From: Deinococcus roseus
GTDB taxonomy: Bacteria > Deinococcota > Deinococci > Deinococcales > Deinococcaceae
Direction: 5' to 3'
NCBI RefSeq assembly: GCF_014646895.1
Contig: NZ_BMOD01000030.1
Span: forward strand, 1 to 49,747
DNA length: 49,747 bases
Shown: positions 26,394-34,556 of the stretch, one piece after another
Position numbering within the stretch: the stretch's first letter is position 1
How the letters are laid out: each line of letters starts with the position of its first letter
Position numbers and translations under genes: made by a program
The notes under the pieces: model-generated
What the model was told of the DNA's origin: nothing
What the model saw: only the letters and a program-made list of their open reading frames with translations
Database searches by the model: none

Positions 26394-27298
26394 TTTTGCA
26401 CCTCCTGGCTGGCCTGTTTCTGGGCTTCTTTGTTGTTCTCATGGTCCACGTAGGCCTGGGCGGCTTTTGCAGCAATTTTGCGCACCCGGCCAATGTAAGC
26501 CTGACGCTCTGCATGGGAGATGCTGCCGGAAGCGTCCAGCAGATTGAAGCAATGGGAAGCCCGCATCACGAACTCGTAACCGGGGTACACATGACCGGAA
26601 GCCAGCAGGCGGTTGGCCTCTGATTCGTAATTCTCGAAGTTCTGGCGCTGCAGGTCCTTGTTCACCCCGTTGAAGTTGTAATCACTGTGCTGCCACTCGA
26701 AATCCCGACGGATGTCGCCCATCAGGACCGGAGGCGCTCCGGTGATTGGTGGCGGAGCGTACTCCAGATCAAAGGCATGGTTTTTCCCCTGCAGGTACAG
26801 CGCGATGCGCTCCAGACCGTAAGTGATTTCTGCCGTCACAGGGAACACGTCGATGCTCCCGACCTGCTGGAAGTAGGTGAACTGGGTGATTTCCATGCCG
26901 TCCAGCCACACCTCCCAGCCCAGGCCCCAGGCCCCCAGGGTTGGGCTTTCCCAGTTGTCTTCCACAAAGCGGATGTCGTGCTTGTTGGGGTCGATGCCCA
27001 GGCGGTACAGGCTCTGCAGGTACAGTTCCTGCACGTCGCTGGGGTTGGGCTTCAGAATCACCTGGTACTGAAAGTAGTACTGGAAGCGGTAGGGGTTCTC
27101 GCCGTAACGCCCGTCTGCAGGTCTGCGGCTGGGGGCCACATAAGCGGTGCGCCAGGGTTTCTTGTCCAGGGCACGCAAAAAGGTCGAGGGATAAAAGGTT
27201 CCTGCCCCCACCTCGGTGTCGTAAGGCTGGGTGATCACGCAGCCGTTCTCGGCCCAGAATTTGTCCAGTTCCAGAATCAGGTCCTGAAAGTATTGCAT
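26390..27298 (-). CDS. glyQ: Glycyl-tRNA synthetase alpha subunit
   Basis: A 302-residue catalytic subunit; the start at 27298 (MQYFQDLILELDKFW) has AAAGGAG and matches GlyQ starts, while an upstream ATG would add eight residues. Class II motifs include QPYDTEVGAGTFYP, APSRRPADGRYGENPYRFQYYFQYQVILKP, NWESPTLGAWGLGWEVW and TYGLERIALYLQ read across the protein. With GlyS it attaches glycine to tRNA-Gly. Thermus has the unrelated alpha2-type enzyme, so the tetrameric form is a useful lineage marker. Expression is set by the T-box at 27331-27550. Confidence 0.98.
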   Translation of the reverse strand: MQYFQDLILELDKFWAENGCVITQPYDTEVGAGTFYPSTFLRALDKKPWRTAYVAPSRRPADGRYGENPYRFQYYFQYQVILKPNPSDVQELYLQSLYRLGIDPNKHDIRFVEDNWESPTLGAWGLGWEVWLDGMEITQFTYFQQVGSIDVFPVTAEITYGLERIALYLQGKNHAFDLEYAPPPITGAPPVLMGDIRRDFEWQHSDYNFNGVNKDLQRQNFENYESEANRLLASGHVYPGYEFVMRASHCFNLLDASGSISHAERQAYIGRVRKIAAKAAQAYVDHENNKEAQKQASQEVQK

Positions 27299-27330
27299 CC
27301 GTTTCTCCTTTGCATCTCTCACCGGAAAAC

Positions 27331-27550
27331 AAAAAAACGTCCCCAGGTGGCTTGAAGTTCCACCTGGGGACGAATGCTGTCATGTGTAACAGGACACCCG
27401 CGGTCCCACCCCAGTTCCCGAAAATTTCGGGCACTTTTATGCAGTTGTTTTGCTCCCCGTCGCCCTTCCTGTGGCTCTGACCGTCAGGCTCACACCGTCC
27501 CTGACTCGCTGGGGCTGATCGCCACAGTACTCCTACGGATCAACACGGTT
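27331..27550 (-). ncRNA. Glycine T-box riboswitch of glyQS
   Basis: Read on the minus strand. Stem I: CCGT pairs with ACGG at the base and CTGTGGC with GCCACAG above; between them the internal loop has AGTA on one side and GAA on the other (the loop E signature), followed by GGC, a glycine codon, at 27464-27462. The T-box GGTGGGACCGCGG lies at 27410-27398. The terminator CGTCCCCAGGTGG/CCACCTGGGGACG (27372-27338) ends in seven T's (27337-27331). Uncharged tRNA-Gly should bind the specifier and the TGGG bulge and let transcription continue into glyQS. Confidence 0.93.
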
Positions 27551-27552
27551 TC

Positions 27553-27581
27553 AGTATAGGAAGAAGCGCCCGAAAATGCAA
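27553..27581 (-). promoter_or_regulatory. Promoter of the glyQS T-box transcript
   Basis: TTGCAT (27576-27581) and TATACT (27553-27558) on the minus strand, 17 bases apart, directly ahead of stem I. Confidence 0.8.
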
Positions 27582-27602
27582 AGCCTGTGGGTGCAGGGGC
27601 GT

Positions 27603-28436
27603 TTATTTGTTCAGATACTCGATTTTGCGGGACTCCTGGGCTTTGCCTCCCTCTTTGAGCAGTGTGGTGCGGGTGAGCCAGTTGCCATGTGCATCCAGCT
27701 GGTATTCCACACTGACGAAATCGTAGGTGCTCAGCAACCCCTGTGAATCGTAGCGGAATGTTGTGGATTTTTCTTTGCTGGAAGTGGAGAAGACAGTGGT
27801 TTCTCTGACTTTAAGGCCCTGCGAATCATACTGATAGGCGGTTGTTACAGTCAATTCTGGGGTTACACCACCAGGAAATTGATCAATATTTCTGATAAGC
27901 CGATCTCCCTGATAGGTATAAATGGTTTTGGAAGAAATCTGCCACTTTTAATTTTTGTCAGGGTCATATCTTATTTCTGTGATGGTGTCTTTGTCGTAAT
28001 CGCATGCGAGATAATAAATATACTCGGCTTTTTTATCGACTTTCAATCTATAAGTACTGGCCTTAACTGGTCGTCCTGCTGCATCGTATAAGTATTCGGT
28101 ATATTGGTTTTCATAATCACCATACTACTCGCTGTAACGAACCATGCGTTCATTTTGGTAGATGTAGTTTTTGACGGCAACTTTCTCATGGGATGAGACC
28201 CTGTAAGCCATATATGAAACAACTTTGCCATTTCGAAGTGTCCAATCCTCCGCGTATGCTGCATTCAAAGACTTTCCATTTTCATCAATGATGATGGTTT
28301 TGTAGTCATAAACACTCTTGACCAGGCGGGGCTCTTTGAGCCCCAGGTCGAACAGAGGCGTTTCAGGCTTTTCAACACACTGGGCTGTGGCCATACAAGA
28401 CAAGCAGGCCAGCAATACAATCGGGATCCATTTCAT
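27603..28436 (-). pseudogene. Secreted YD-repeat protein gene with two in-frame stops
   Basis: From ATG 28436 one frame of 278 codons runs to TAA at 27603, interrupted only by TAG (28125-28127, codon 104) and TAA (27948-27950, codon 163). Signal peptide MKWIPIVLLACLSCMATAQC, possibly a lipoprotein. All parts carry YD/RHS-type units: YLYDAAGRPVKAS, YQYDSQGLKVRETT, FRYDSQGLLSTY, YQLDAHGNWLTRT. The frame stays intact across both stops, so nonsense changes, not indels, broke it. The middle (about 27850-28320) is much richer in AT than the ends. A -10 box TATACT stands seven bases before the ATG. Either a young pseudogene, or a readthrough product; pseudogene favoured. Confidence 0.75.
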
Positions 28437-28490
28437 GGAATTCAGTATAAGGGCATTGCTTCCATGTTTTCTAAAAGCCTGACCCCCTGC

Positions 28491-28910
28491 TCACCGCACC
28501 CACTCCCGTTTCAAATCAAATTCCTCCAGCAGCCTGAACACCTCGTCTTCCCAGCGGCGTTTGATCAGGCAGCAGCACCCTGCACCAGGGTGGTCTTTGC
28601 TGGGAAGCACATACAGTGCGTGTGTTCTCTCCAGGGCCACCCGGTCCAGAATCTGCCTCAGCAGGCTGTTTTGCCGCTCCTGAGAGGAATACACGGTTTC
28701 TTTGGACACGTAAATGTCAAAGTTCCGGTAGGCATAACCCACCAGATCGGCAGCAATGGGCTCAGGACCCTCCGGGTGAAAGAACTGGTGGATGTCGGCA
28801 AGGCGGGCAAAGTAATCCATCTGCCATCTGGACAGACCCTGAATGCGGAAGGTGGGCAGGTGGTCGTGTTTGAAAGGGATTCCAGCGGTGGCGGGGGTCA
28901 GTCGGGTCAT
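28491..28910 (-). CDS. Hypothetical protein
   Basis: A 139-residue basic, soluble protein without signal peptide. It has a Trp/Tyr/His-rich front (SRWQMDYFARLADIHQFFH) and a C-terminal CCCLIKRRWEDEVFRLLEEF segment with three neighbouring cysteines. I do not recognise the family. It starts one base into the stop of the upstream gene (TGATG) with GGAG six bases before, so the two are translated together and probably work together. Confidence 0.7.
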   Translation of the reverse strand: MTRLTPATAGIPFKHDHLPTFRIQGLSRWQMDYFARLADIHQFFHPEGPEPIAADLVGYAYRNFDIYVSKETVYSSQERQNSLLRQILDRVALERTHALYVLPSKDHPGAGCCCLIKRRWEDEVFRLLEEFDLKREWVR

Positions 28911-29434
28911 CAGAACTCCAATCTCGCAATGCGGCTTTGCATGCCCTGAACTTCGGTTTCAGAGAGGGTTTTGCGGGTGAACATGGACAGGTAAGGCAGC
29001 AAACTGTCCCAGGTGACGATCTTCACACTGTCGATTTCCCATTCACGGGTGACACTGGCGGAAAGGCTGCGGCTTTTCAGTTCAGCAGGTTCGATGAGCT
29101 GCCTGAACACCATCACGGCATGAACACGATGCCCCAGACGGGTTTCCAGCGAGGCGGTGCCCTGCTGGACCAGGGCCACCTGCGGCATCAGGTTCTGGTC
29201 GTTCACGATCAGGGATCTGGGATTGTGCAGGATCACCCCGGCGGTGTCCTGCAAGAACAACACAAAACACCCTTGCCCGGCAATCAACACGGTGCAGGAA
29301 TGCAGGTGGTCAATCTGGATGTTTTCCAGCACAACCCACTTGCTGCGCAGTTTGCTCAGGGTCTCCTGCAACAGGCCAGCCCTGGGCAGCAACTGCTGGG
29401 GAAGGGTTGTGAGGGGTTTTCGCCTGAAAAACAC
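28910..29434 (-). CDS. Hypothetical protein, possibly a degenerate NERD-like domain
   Basis: A 174-residue protein from GTG at 29434. The pattern IQIDHLHSCTVLIAGQG-CFVLFLQDTAG resembles the 'IDH-vvv-GiFviEtK' core of nuclease-related NERD domains, but the acidic E-x-K residues are replaced, so it would be inactive if related. A later stretch HAVMVFRQL also matches the domain's last strand. It is coupled to the next gene (28491-28910). The start is uncertain, since the purine-rich site lies about 13 bases upstream. Family call tentative. Confidence 0.6.
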   Translation of the reverse strand: MFFRRKPLTTLPQQLLPRAGLLQETLSKLRSKWVVLENIQIDHLHSCTVLIAGQGCFVLFLQDTAGVILHNPRSLIVNDQNLMPQVALVQQGTASLETRLGHRVHAVMVFRQLIEPAELKSRSLSASVTREWEIDSVKIVTWDSLLPYLSMFTRKTLSETEVQGMQSRIARLEF

Positions 29435-29847
29435 GTTGAACGGCCTGCCTTCCTGGGAATGGAAAGGATCAGGGAACGTCGTCTGGGAAAAAGCTGGGGC
29501 AGAGAGGGCGAAAACCGGAAGTGAAGTCGGTTCCTGCAGCAGGAACGCTGGACTTAGAGTAAGTTTTACACCCTTTCAGAAGTCTGAACGGAAGGGGTTG
29601 TTTAGATGGGTCTGGACTGGAGTGCTGGATGTTGTCGTGTTGCGCTGGGTGGGCAGGCCTGAAACTTGAAAATTTCCAGAGCCTGACCCAGAAGCCCTTT
29701 TCGTGATTTTGAAATGCCTCTGAACACCCCTTTAAAGCGTTCAGGGTTCGTTCAAAGGTCTTTCAGGGGTGGTGTTCTAAAGTTTAAGCATCAAAAGGGA
29801 AGCACGCACACTCCCCTGAAATCCAGAGCACCACCCAGGAGAACACC
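29435..29847. other. Intergenic region with inverted repeats, no gene
   Basis: GTTCCTGCAGCAGGAAC (29530-29546) is a near-perfect 17-bp palindrome. GAACACCCCT (29722-29731) can pair with AGGGGTGGTGTTC (29765-29777, three extra bases) around a region of GTTCAGGG/GTTCAAAG repeats just before the astacin gene. Both look regulatory. Short open frames here are not supported. Confidence 0.4.
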
Positions 29848-30783
29848 ATGAAAACCAGCAAAATGAACCCCGGAAAACTGTTGATCGCCACCCTGACCCT
29901 CAGCCTTGTCCTCGCCTCTTGTGGAAAACCTGCCGTGCAGGAAAAAGCCGAAGACATCAAAACCCAGACTTTCAGCAACGGAGAGACCTTCAATTACCGC
30001 GTTCTGGACGGCCTGATCATCTCGGATGACATCATCGTGGGAACCGAGCAGGAATTCTCTGGCATGGTCAGCAAGTACGAAGAAATTCTGGTGGCCAGAC
30101 AGGACCCCGAAGCGCAGAACAACAAGGTGAGTCCGCAGGGCGTGGGCATCATCAAGAACTGTGACATCACCTTCTTCTTCACCACCTGCCAGGACTCCCG
30201 CTGGAAAGACGGCAAGATCTACTACTCTGTAGACAACACCTTCACCCAGACCGAGAAGCAGTCCATTGCGGTGGCCCTGGCAGACTGGAACATGCGGGTG
30301 ACCGGAGTCAAGTGGATTTACCAGCCTGCAGCAGCCAACCGGGTGGCCTTCACCCGCGAAACCGACCCCAACGCTTGCGGTCACAGCAGCATCGGGTACA
30401 AGGGGGGCGTGCAACAACTTCGCCTGCAATGCTTCAGCCAGGGTGTGGTGCAGCACGAGATGGGCCACGCAGCAGGCCTCTTCCACGAGCAGAGCCGTTG
30501 CGACCGCGACAACTATGTGACCATTCAGTGGGCCAACATCAAGAGCGGTTACTCTGGAAACTTCAACAAAGCTTGCGGAAACACCGTCAGCGATTACGGA
30601 GCCTACAACTACAACAGCGTGATGCACTACGGGGCTTACGGTTTCAGCAGCAACGGCAAACCCACCATCGTTCCCAAAAACGGCGTGGCCCTGAGCGCCA
30701 TCGGACAGCGGGTGGCCCTGGATGCCGGAGATGTCTCTGCCCTGAACAAGATGTACGCTGCAGGAACCGTCAAGTATTTCTGA
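29848..30783 (+). CDS. Astacin-type (M12A) zinc metalloprotease lipoprotein
   Basis: A 311-residue secreted protein. Lipobox SLVLASC places the lipidated cysteine near residue 29. A pro-like segment is followed by the protease domain: the zinc motif HEMGHAAGLFHEQSR, in which three histidines bind zinc and the first glutamate is the base, and the Met-turn SVMHYGAYGFS with the fifth ligand tyrosine. Two cysteine pairs flank it (CDITFFFTTC; CGHSS and CFSQG). Similar bacterial enzymes (flavastacin, LAST_MAM) cut peptides or proteins outside the cell. CAGGAGA precedes the ATG. Being a lipoprotein with an astacin fold is less common. Confidence 0.93.
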   Translation: MKTSKMNPGKLLIATLTLSLVLASCGKPAVQEKAEDIKTQTFSNGETFNYRVLDGLIISDDIIVGTEQEFSGMVSKYEEILVARQDPEAQNNKVSPQGVGIIKNCDITFFFTTCQDSRWKDGKIYYSVDNTFTQTEKQSIAVALADWNMRVTGVKWIYQPAAANRVAFTRETDPNACGHSSIGYKGGVQQLRLQCFSQGVVQHEMGHAAGLFHEQSRCDRDNYVTIQWANIKSGYSGNFNKACGNTVSDYGAYNYNSVMHYGAYGFSSNGKPTIVPKNGVALSAIGQRVALDAGDVSALNKMYAAGTVKYF

Positions 30784-30813
30784 GAAGTGCTGCTGATCCC
30801 GATTTGCCCACGC

Positions 30814-30844
30814 CCCTCCCGGTTCCAGACTGGGAGGGAATTTT
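30814..30844 (+). terminator. Weak terminator-like hairpin after the protease gene
   Basis: CCCTCCC/GGGAGGG arms (30814-30820, 30832-30838) with an 11-base loop, then AATTTT. Confidence 0.5.
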
Positions 30845-30894
30845 CCTCATCATCCCTCCACCCGGATGCTCCTGATGCCTGCTATGGTGAAGCC

Positions 30895-31410
30895 ATGCGC
30901 CGGATTTTCAATGTTTTGCTGACCGCCGGAGGGCTGGCCACAGTGCTCATGGGCTGCGCTCCAGTCCTGATCAATGCCCCCACCACTGTGCAGGGCAACC
31001 AGGAACGCCAGTACACCTACCAGACCCTGGAATTCACCGGGAAAGGTTCCGGCACCTTCACCAGTGCCGATTACCGCATGGTGCTGGTGCTCCGCCAGGA
31101 AGACCTGCAGGTGCGGGGCGTTTTTTACAACATCTCTGGCAACAACAATTACGATGTGTCGGGTTACGCCCTGAGAACCAGTGGCAAGCTGGATTTCAAC
31201 CTCACCCTCTCGCAGGGGGCCGGGGCAGGCACCTCCTACCAGAGCAAAGCCGAGGTGCTGGGCAACGAATTCAGGCTGTTTGGTGCTGGATGGAGTGCCG
31301 GAACCACCGTCAAAGCCCAGTTGATTGGGACCCTGACCGACCACACCTTTGAAGGCAAACTCAAAGTGATCCTCAGCAACTACAGCGTGATCATGCACCT
31401 GCAAGACTGA
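30895..31410 (+). CDS. Hypothetical lipoprotein
   Basis: A 171-residue protein with signal peptide MRRIFNVLLTAGGLATVLMGC; the lipobox cysteine is residue 21. The mature part is polar, rich in T, G, S and beta-strand patterns (GSGTFTSADYRMVLVLRQEDLQVRGVFY broken across strands), like a small beta-sandwich or lipocalin-like fold. The start at 30895 has no clear ribosome site, but TATGGT lies six bases before the ATG, which fits a leaderless message. No known family recognised. It follows the protease gene and may be cosurface with it. Confidence 0.75.
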   Translation: MRRIFNVLLTAGGLATVLMGCAPVLINAPTTVQGNQERQYTYQTLEFTGKGSGTFTSADYRMVLVLRQEDLQVRGVFYNISGNNNYDVSGYALRTSGKLDFNLTLSQGAGAGTSYQSKAEVLGNEFRLFGAGWSAGTTVKAQLIGTLTDHTFEGKLKVILSNYSVIMHLQD

Positions 31411-31503
31411 GTTCCCGGCTGGGCCTTAACAGGATGTTAACACCCTGACTTTACCCTACAGTCAGAACAGTCAGACCTCCTGAGGGTTCGGAAGCGAGGA
31501 TTC

Positions 31504-31890
31504 ATGAAAAACATTGTGCTGCTGGGTGATCTCTCTGTGAATGCCCTGAGGATGCAACTTTATTTTGAAGACCATAACATGGCCGTGATGCTTTGCACCC
31601 AGACGGATGCACTGGAGGGTTTTCCCGTCCCGGATGCCCTGATTGTGGAGGTGCAGGACCGCTTGCGCCTGAAAGAGTGGCTGCCTGCATTGCGGTCCAG
31701 CTGGGACATCCCCATCCTGCTGCTGGCCTCCCGCCTGGACCGCACGAAAACCGCTCAACTGCTGGACCTGGGAGCAGACGATTGCGTGTACAAACCTGCC
31801 GATCCTGCAGAAGTGCATGCCCATTTGCAGGCCCTGTGGCGGCGTTATCCGCTGTCTTTGCAGCACAGACAACCCACAGAAATGCTCTGA
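31504..31890 (+). CDS. Stand-alone receiver-like domain with Glu at the phosphorylation site
   Basis: A 128-residue CheY-size protein. The receiver fold is readable: IVLLGDLSVNALRMQLYF, then DALIVEVQDR, where Glu49 takes the place of the usual Asp, ILLLASRLDRTK with the conserved Ser/Thr position, and CVYKPADPAEVHAHLQAL with the conserved Lys. The usual acidic pair after strand 1 is reduced to one Asp9. So it cannot be phosphorylated in the normal way and the Glu may mimic the active state. No output domain. GCGAGG precedes the ATG. TTAACA/TGTTAA (31426-31440) lies upstream as a possible operator. Partner unknown. Confidence 0.8.
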   Translation: MKNIVLLGDLSVNALRMQLYFEDHNMAVMLCTQTDALEGFPVPDALIVEVQDRLRLKEWLPALRSSWDIPILLLASRLDRTKTAQLLDLGADDCVYKPADPAEVHAHLQALWRRYPLSLQHRQPTEML

Positions 31891-32145
31891 ACCCTTCACC
31901 TGACCTTGTGCTTTGCTCCACCTTGACAGAAACCCTGCAAAGCGACCATCTGTCAAGTGCTTTTCTCCTTTCTTGCCTGACCAGAGCGGATCATCATGGA
32001 AACAGGACCTTTGCGAAACTTTTACAAGCCTGTTTCTTGCTGGTCAGGGGGGTTGCGCCTGCCAGAACACCCCAGAGGTGGCATGATGATTCTGAATTTT
32101 CCTGCTGATTTTCACAGAACCTGCCTGCAGAAGGGCAGGTGACAC

Positions 32146-32589
32146 ATGTCTGGGATTGCACTGCAAAAACCCCTTCCCAGACCGCGCCGGGACCACCGCA
32201 CCTTCTGGGCGTTGTTCTCCATTGGACTGGTGATCCTGATTGCCATGATGGGCCTCCCGGTGGTCAACACTTTTCTGGCCACCAGCAGTGACTTGAGTGG
32301 CACCTGGACCTGCATGAGCACCTGCCCCAAAGCCACCTCGTTCACTTTGCGTGGGGGAGGGGTGTACCGGGAAGCCGATGGCAAAGTGGAGCAGATCGGT
32401 TACTGGAAGTGGAAGGTCCGCAGTGGCCTGTTGCTCAAAGCCCGCACAGAAACCCAGAAACCCTTCAAATGGCTGTTCTTCAATTCCATGCTTTACCCCA
32501 CCGTGCAATTCCGCTGGTGGACCGGAGCCCCGCAGTTCTGCGTGGATGAGAAACGCGTCTGGTGTTATGTGAAATCGGAAGGGTTTTAG
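32146..32589 (+). CDS. Hypothetical membrane-anchored protein
   Basis: A 147-residue protein with a basic tail (residues 1-18), one membrane segment (FWALFSIGLVILIAMMGLPVV, about 20-40) and an outer domain. That domain opens with SGTWTCMSTCPKATSFTLRGGGVYR and ends in CVDEKRVWCYV, so two or three cysteine bonds are likely. The 'GTWTC' and 'GYWKWKV' phrases suggest a small beta domain like lipocalin-type DUFs. AGGTGA precedes the ATG. No family known. A T-rich hairpin ends it. Confidence 0.75.
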   Translation: MSGIALQKPLPRPRRDHRTFWALFSIGLVILIAMMGLPVVNTFLATSSDLSGTWTCMSTCPKATSFTLRGGGVYREADGKVEQIGYWKWKVRSGLLLKARTETQKPFKWLFFNSMLYPTVQFRWWTGAPQFCVDEKRVWCYVKSEGF

Positions 32590-32611
32590 CAGGATTCAAA
32601 GGGTGTCAGCA

Positions 32612-32637
32612 GAGGGGGGTCCATGCCCTCCTTTTTT
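32612..32637 (+). terminator. Terminator after the membrane protein gene
   Basis: GAGGG/CCCTC arms with a GGGTCCATG-type loop, followed by CTTTTTT. The short stem makes it moderate. Confidence 0.55.
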
Positions 32638-32706
32638 GGTGTGGGTTCAGAACTTCCAGCATGTGGCCTTCCTGTCCTGACGGTTCTGGGCAATTCACAT
32701 GCACGG

Positions 32707-33885
32707 TCACATGTGCAGCGGCAGCCACACCATCACACAGGCCCCACCCTCCGGGCGGTTGGTGGCCTGCACGCGCCCTCCATGCAGTTCCACCAGCGAT
32801 TTCACCACACTGAGACCCAGACCGCTCCCTCCGGTGTGGCGGGAACGGGAGGCATCTGTGCGGTGGTAACGCTGGAACACCCGCTCTTCTTCGCCTGCTG
32901 GAAATCCCGGTCCCTGGTCCAGCACCTGCAAACAGGCAAAAGGCCCGTCTTGCTGCAGGTGAATCTGGATGCCGTGAGACCCGCCATGCACGGCAGCGTT
33001 CTGGCACAGGTTGCCCAGGATTTGCCTGAGCCTGGAAGCATCCACCCGGACCTGCAAAGGTGCTCTGGGAAGCACCAGTTCGATGGATCCCTGCAGGTGC
33101 AAAGCCGTGCCAGCATGCCAGCCCTGCACCCAGGCTTTCAAGTCCAGCACCTCTGGCTTCAAATCCAGTTGACCCACCTCTGAGAGGGACAGGATTCGCA
33201 GGTCTTCGGTCAGGCGACCCAGAGCCAGCACCTGTTGCAACAGCAACCCCACGGCTTCATCGTCCAGGGGCAAGACCTGATCCAGATGGGCTTGCAATCT
33301 GGCCTGCAACACCGCCAGAGGGGTGCGCAGTTCATGGGCAATTGCGGCGGTGCTGTACTCCCGTTCCTGCTGCAGGTGCTGCAATTGCTGGCTGAGGTGT
33401 TGCACATCCTGCTGCAACTGGCCCACCTCTCCGCTGCCTGTGGGGTTCAGGCCTGTGATGCGCAGGTTTCCCTGGGCAAGGGTGCGGGCGGCACGGGACA
33501 CCTGTTGCAGGGGGCGCACCAGGTGTTGCTGCACTTTTTTCCACAACCAGAACAACAGCAGCAAAGGAAGCAAGAGCATCACCAGCACATACCAGGGCAG
33601 GTCAAAATCCAGGGTGGGATCTGTTCCCTGCTGCAAAGCCTGCCAGCGCTGCTCAAAGACCTGCCTTACCCCTGCAGGCAAAGACTGCACCACCAGATGC
33701 AATTCGGTTCGCACCACAAACAAAATCAGCACCATCACACTGAGGCTGCTGAGCAGCATGGCCCCGGTCAGCAGCACCACCACCTGCCCTGAAATGCTGT
33801 GAAAAAAGCGGCTTTTATTCTTCGCTGGTTGCACAGTTTCTGGATGCACAGTTTCTGGATTCACAGTTTCTGGATTCACAGTCAT
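32707..33885 (-). CDS. Two-component sensor histidine kinase
   Basis: A 392-residue membrane kinase. N-terminal tail TVNPETVNPETVHPETVQP is a tandem repeat. Two membrane segments (about 33-58 and 97-115) bracket a short outer loop of 35-40 residues. Then a HAMP region (about 118-170), the phosphoacceptor His184 in AIAHELRTPL, the N box NLCQNAAVHGG, the G1 DQGPGF and G2 GGSGLGLSVVK boxes. The H-box, N-box and G-boxes are intact. The start ATG at 33885 overlaps the response regulator's stop by four bases. The small sensing loop suggests that the membrane or envelope is sensed. Confidence 0.94.
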   Translation of the reverse strand: MTVNPETVNPETVHPETVQPAKNKSRFFHSISGQVVVLLTGAMLLSSLSVMVLILFVVRTELHLVVQSLPAGVRQVFEQRWQALQQGTDPTLDFDLPWYVLVMLLLPLLLLFWLWKKVQQHLVRPLQQVSRAARTLAQGNLRITGLNPTGSGEVGQLQQDVQHLSQQLQHLQQEREYSTAAIAHELRTPLAVLQARLQAHLDQVLPLDDEAVGLLLQQVLALGRLTEDLRILSLSEVGQLDLKPEVLDLKAWVQGWHAGTALHLQGSIELVLPRAPLQVRVDASRLRQILGNLCQNAAVHGGSHGIQIHLQQDGPFACLQVLDQGPGFPAGEEERVFQRYHRTDASRSRHTGGSGLGLSVVKSLVELHGGRVQATNRPEGGACVMVWLPLHM

Positions 33886-33891
33886 TGGATC
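33832..33891. repeat. Four 15-bp tandem repeats spanning the regulator-kinase junction
   Basis: Units CACAGTTTCTGGATG, CACAGTTTCTGGATT (twice) and the diverged CACAGTCATTGGATC (33832-33891, plus-strand reading). Being five codons long, they encode TVNPE/TVHPE repeats in the kinase tail. The fourth unit also contains the ATGA overlap and the last codons of the regulator. Confidence 0.85.
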
Positions 33892-34556
33892 CACAGGCGG
33901 TACCCCACCCCACGCACGGTTTCCAGCATGCCCACAATGCCGTGCTGTTCCAGTTTGCGCCTGAGCGTGCCCATGTGCACGTCCACGGTGCGTCCCAGGG
34001 CGTCGCCTTCCCAGCAACGTTCCAGCAGCTCCTCTCGGCTGAAGGTGCGTTGCGGATGGCGGGCCAGCACCTCCAGCAGGCGGTACTCGGTGAGGGTGAG
34101 GTGCACCCGTGTTCCAGACACCTGCACGTTCATGGCCTGCAGGTCCAGTTCCAGCTGGCCCAGACGCAGGGCCGGGGTGGGTTGTGGCTGGGAGCGGCGC
34201 AGCACAGCATGCACCCGCAGCACCACCTCGTTGGGGTCAAAAGGTTTCACCACGTAATCGTCTGCCCCCAGCTTCAAACCCAGCAGTTTGTCCAGCTGTT
34301 CACTGCGTGCCGTGAGCAAAATCACCCGCACGTCCTGTTGCGCGGTTTGCAGGCGCTTCAGCACCTCCAGGCCGTCCAGTTCGGGCAGCATGATGTCCAG
34401 CAGGATCAGGTCGGGTTTCCAGGTGTGCGCCAGTTGCAGGGCCTCTTTACCAGAGCTGGCCCGCTCGGTGTGAAAGCCTTCCCGCCGCAGGTAGGCTTCC
34501 ATGATGCTTGCGAGGCTGTGTTCGTCTTCCACCACCAGGATGCGGGCTGCTTGCAT
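33882..34556 (-). CDS. OmpR-family response regulator
   Basis: A 224-residue regulator. Receiver domain: acidic Glu10/Asp11, phosphoacceptor Asp54 in LILLDIMLP, Thr82 and Lys104. The C-terminal winged helix follows (LTLTEYRLLEVLARHPQRTFSREELLERCW, then RTVDVHMGTLRRKL and VRGVGYRL, read in pieces). It activates or represses target genes when phosphorylated by the kinase with which it overlaps. Of two possible starts the ATG at 34556 is preferred, because TATGCT lies seven bases before it (a leaderless -10); the ATG at 34568 adds four residues. Confidence 0.94.
   Translation of the reverse strand: MQAARILVVEDEHSLASIMEAYLRREGFHTERASSGKEALQLAHTWKPDLILLDIMLPELDGLEVLKRLQTAQQDVRVILLTARSEQLDKLLGLKLGADDYVVKPFDPNEVVLRVHAVLRRSQPQPTPALRLGQLELDLQAMNVQVSGTRVHLTLTEYRLLEVLARHPQRTFSREELLERCWEGDALGRTVDVHMGTLRRKLEQHGIVGMLETVRGVGYRLWIQ

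Noticed and set aside
33832..33891. Short regular repeats as a CRISPR array
   Set aside because: Units are tandem without spacers and form codons of the kinase; no cas genes are near.
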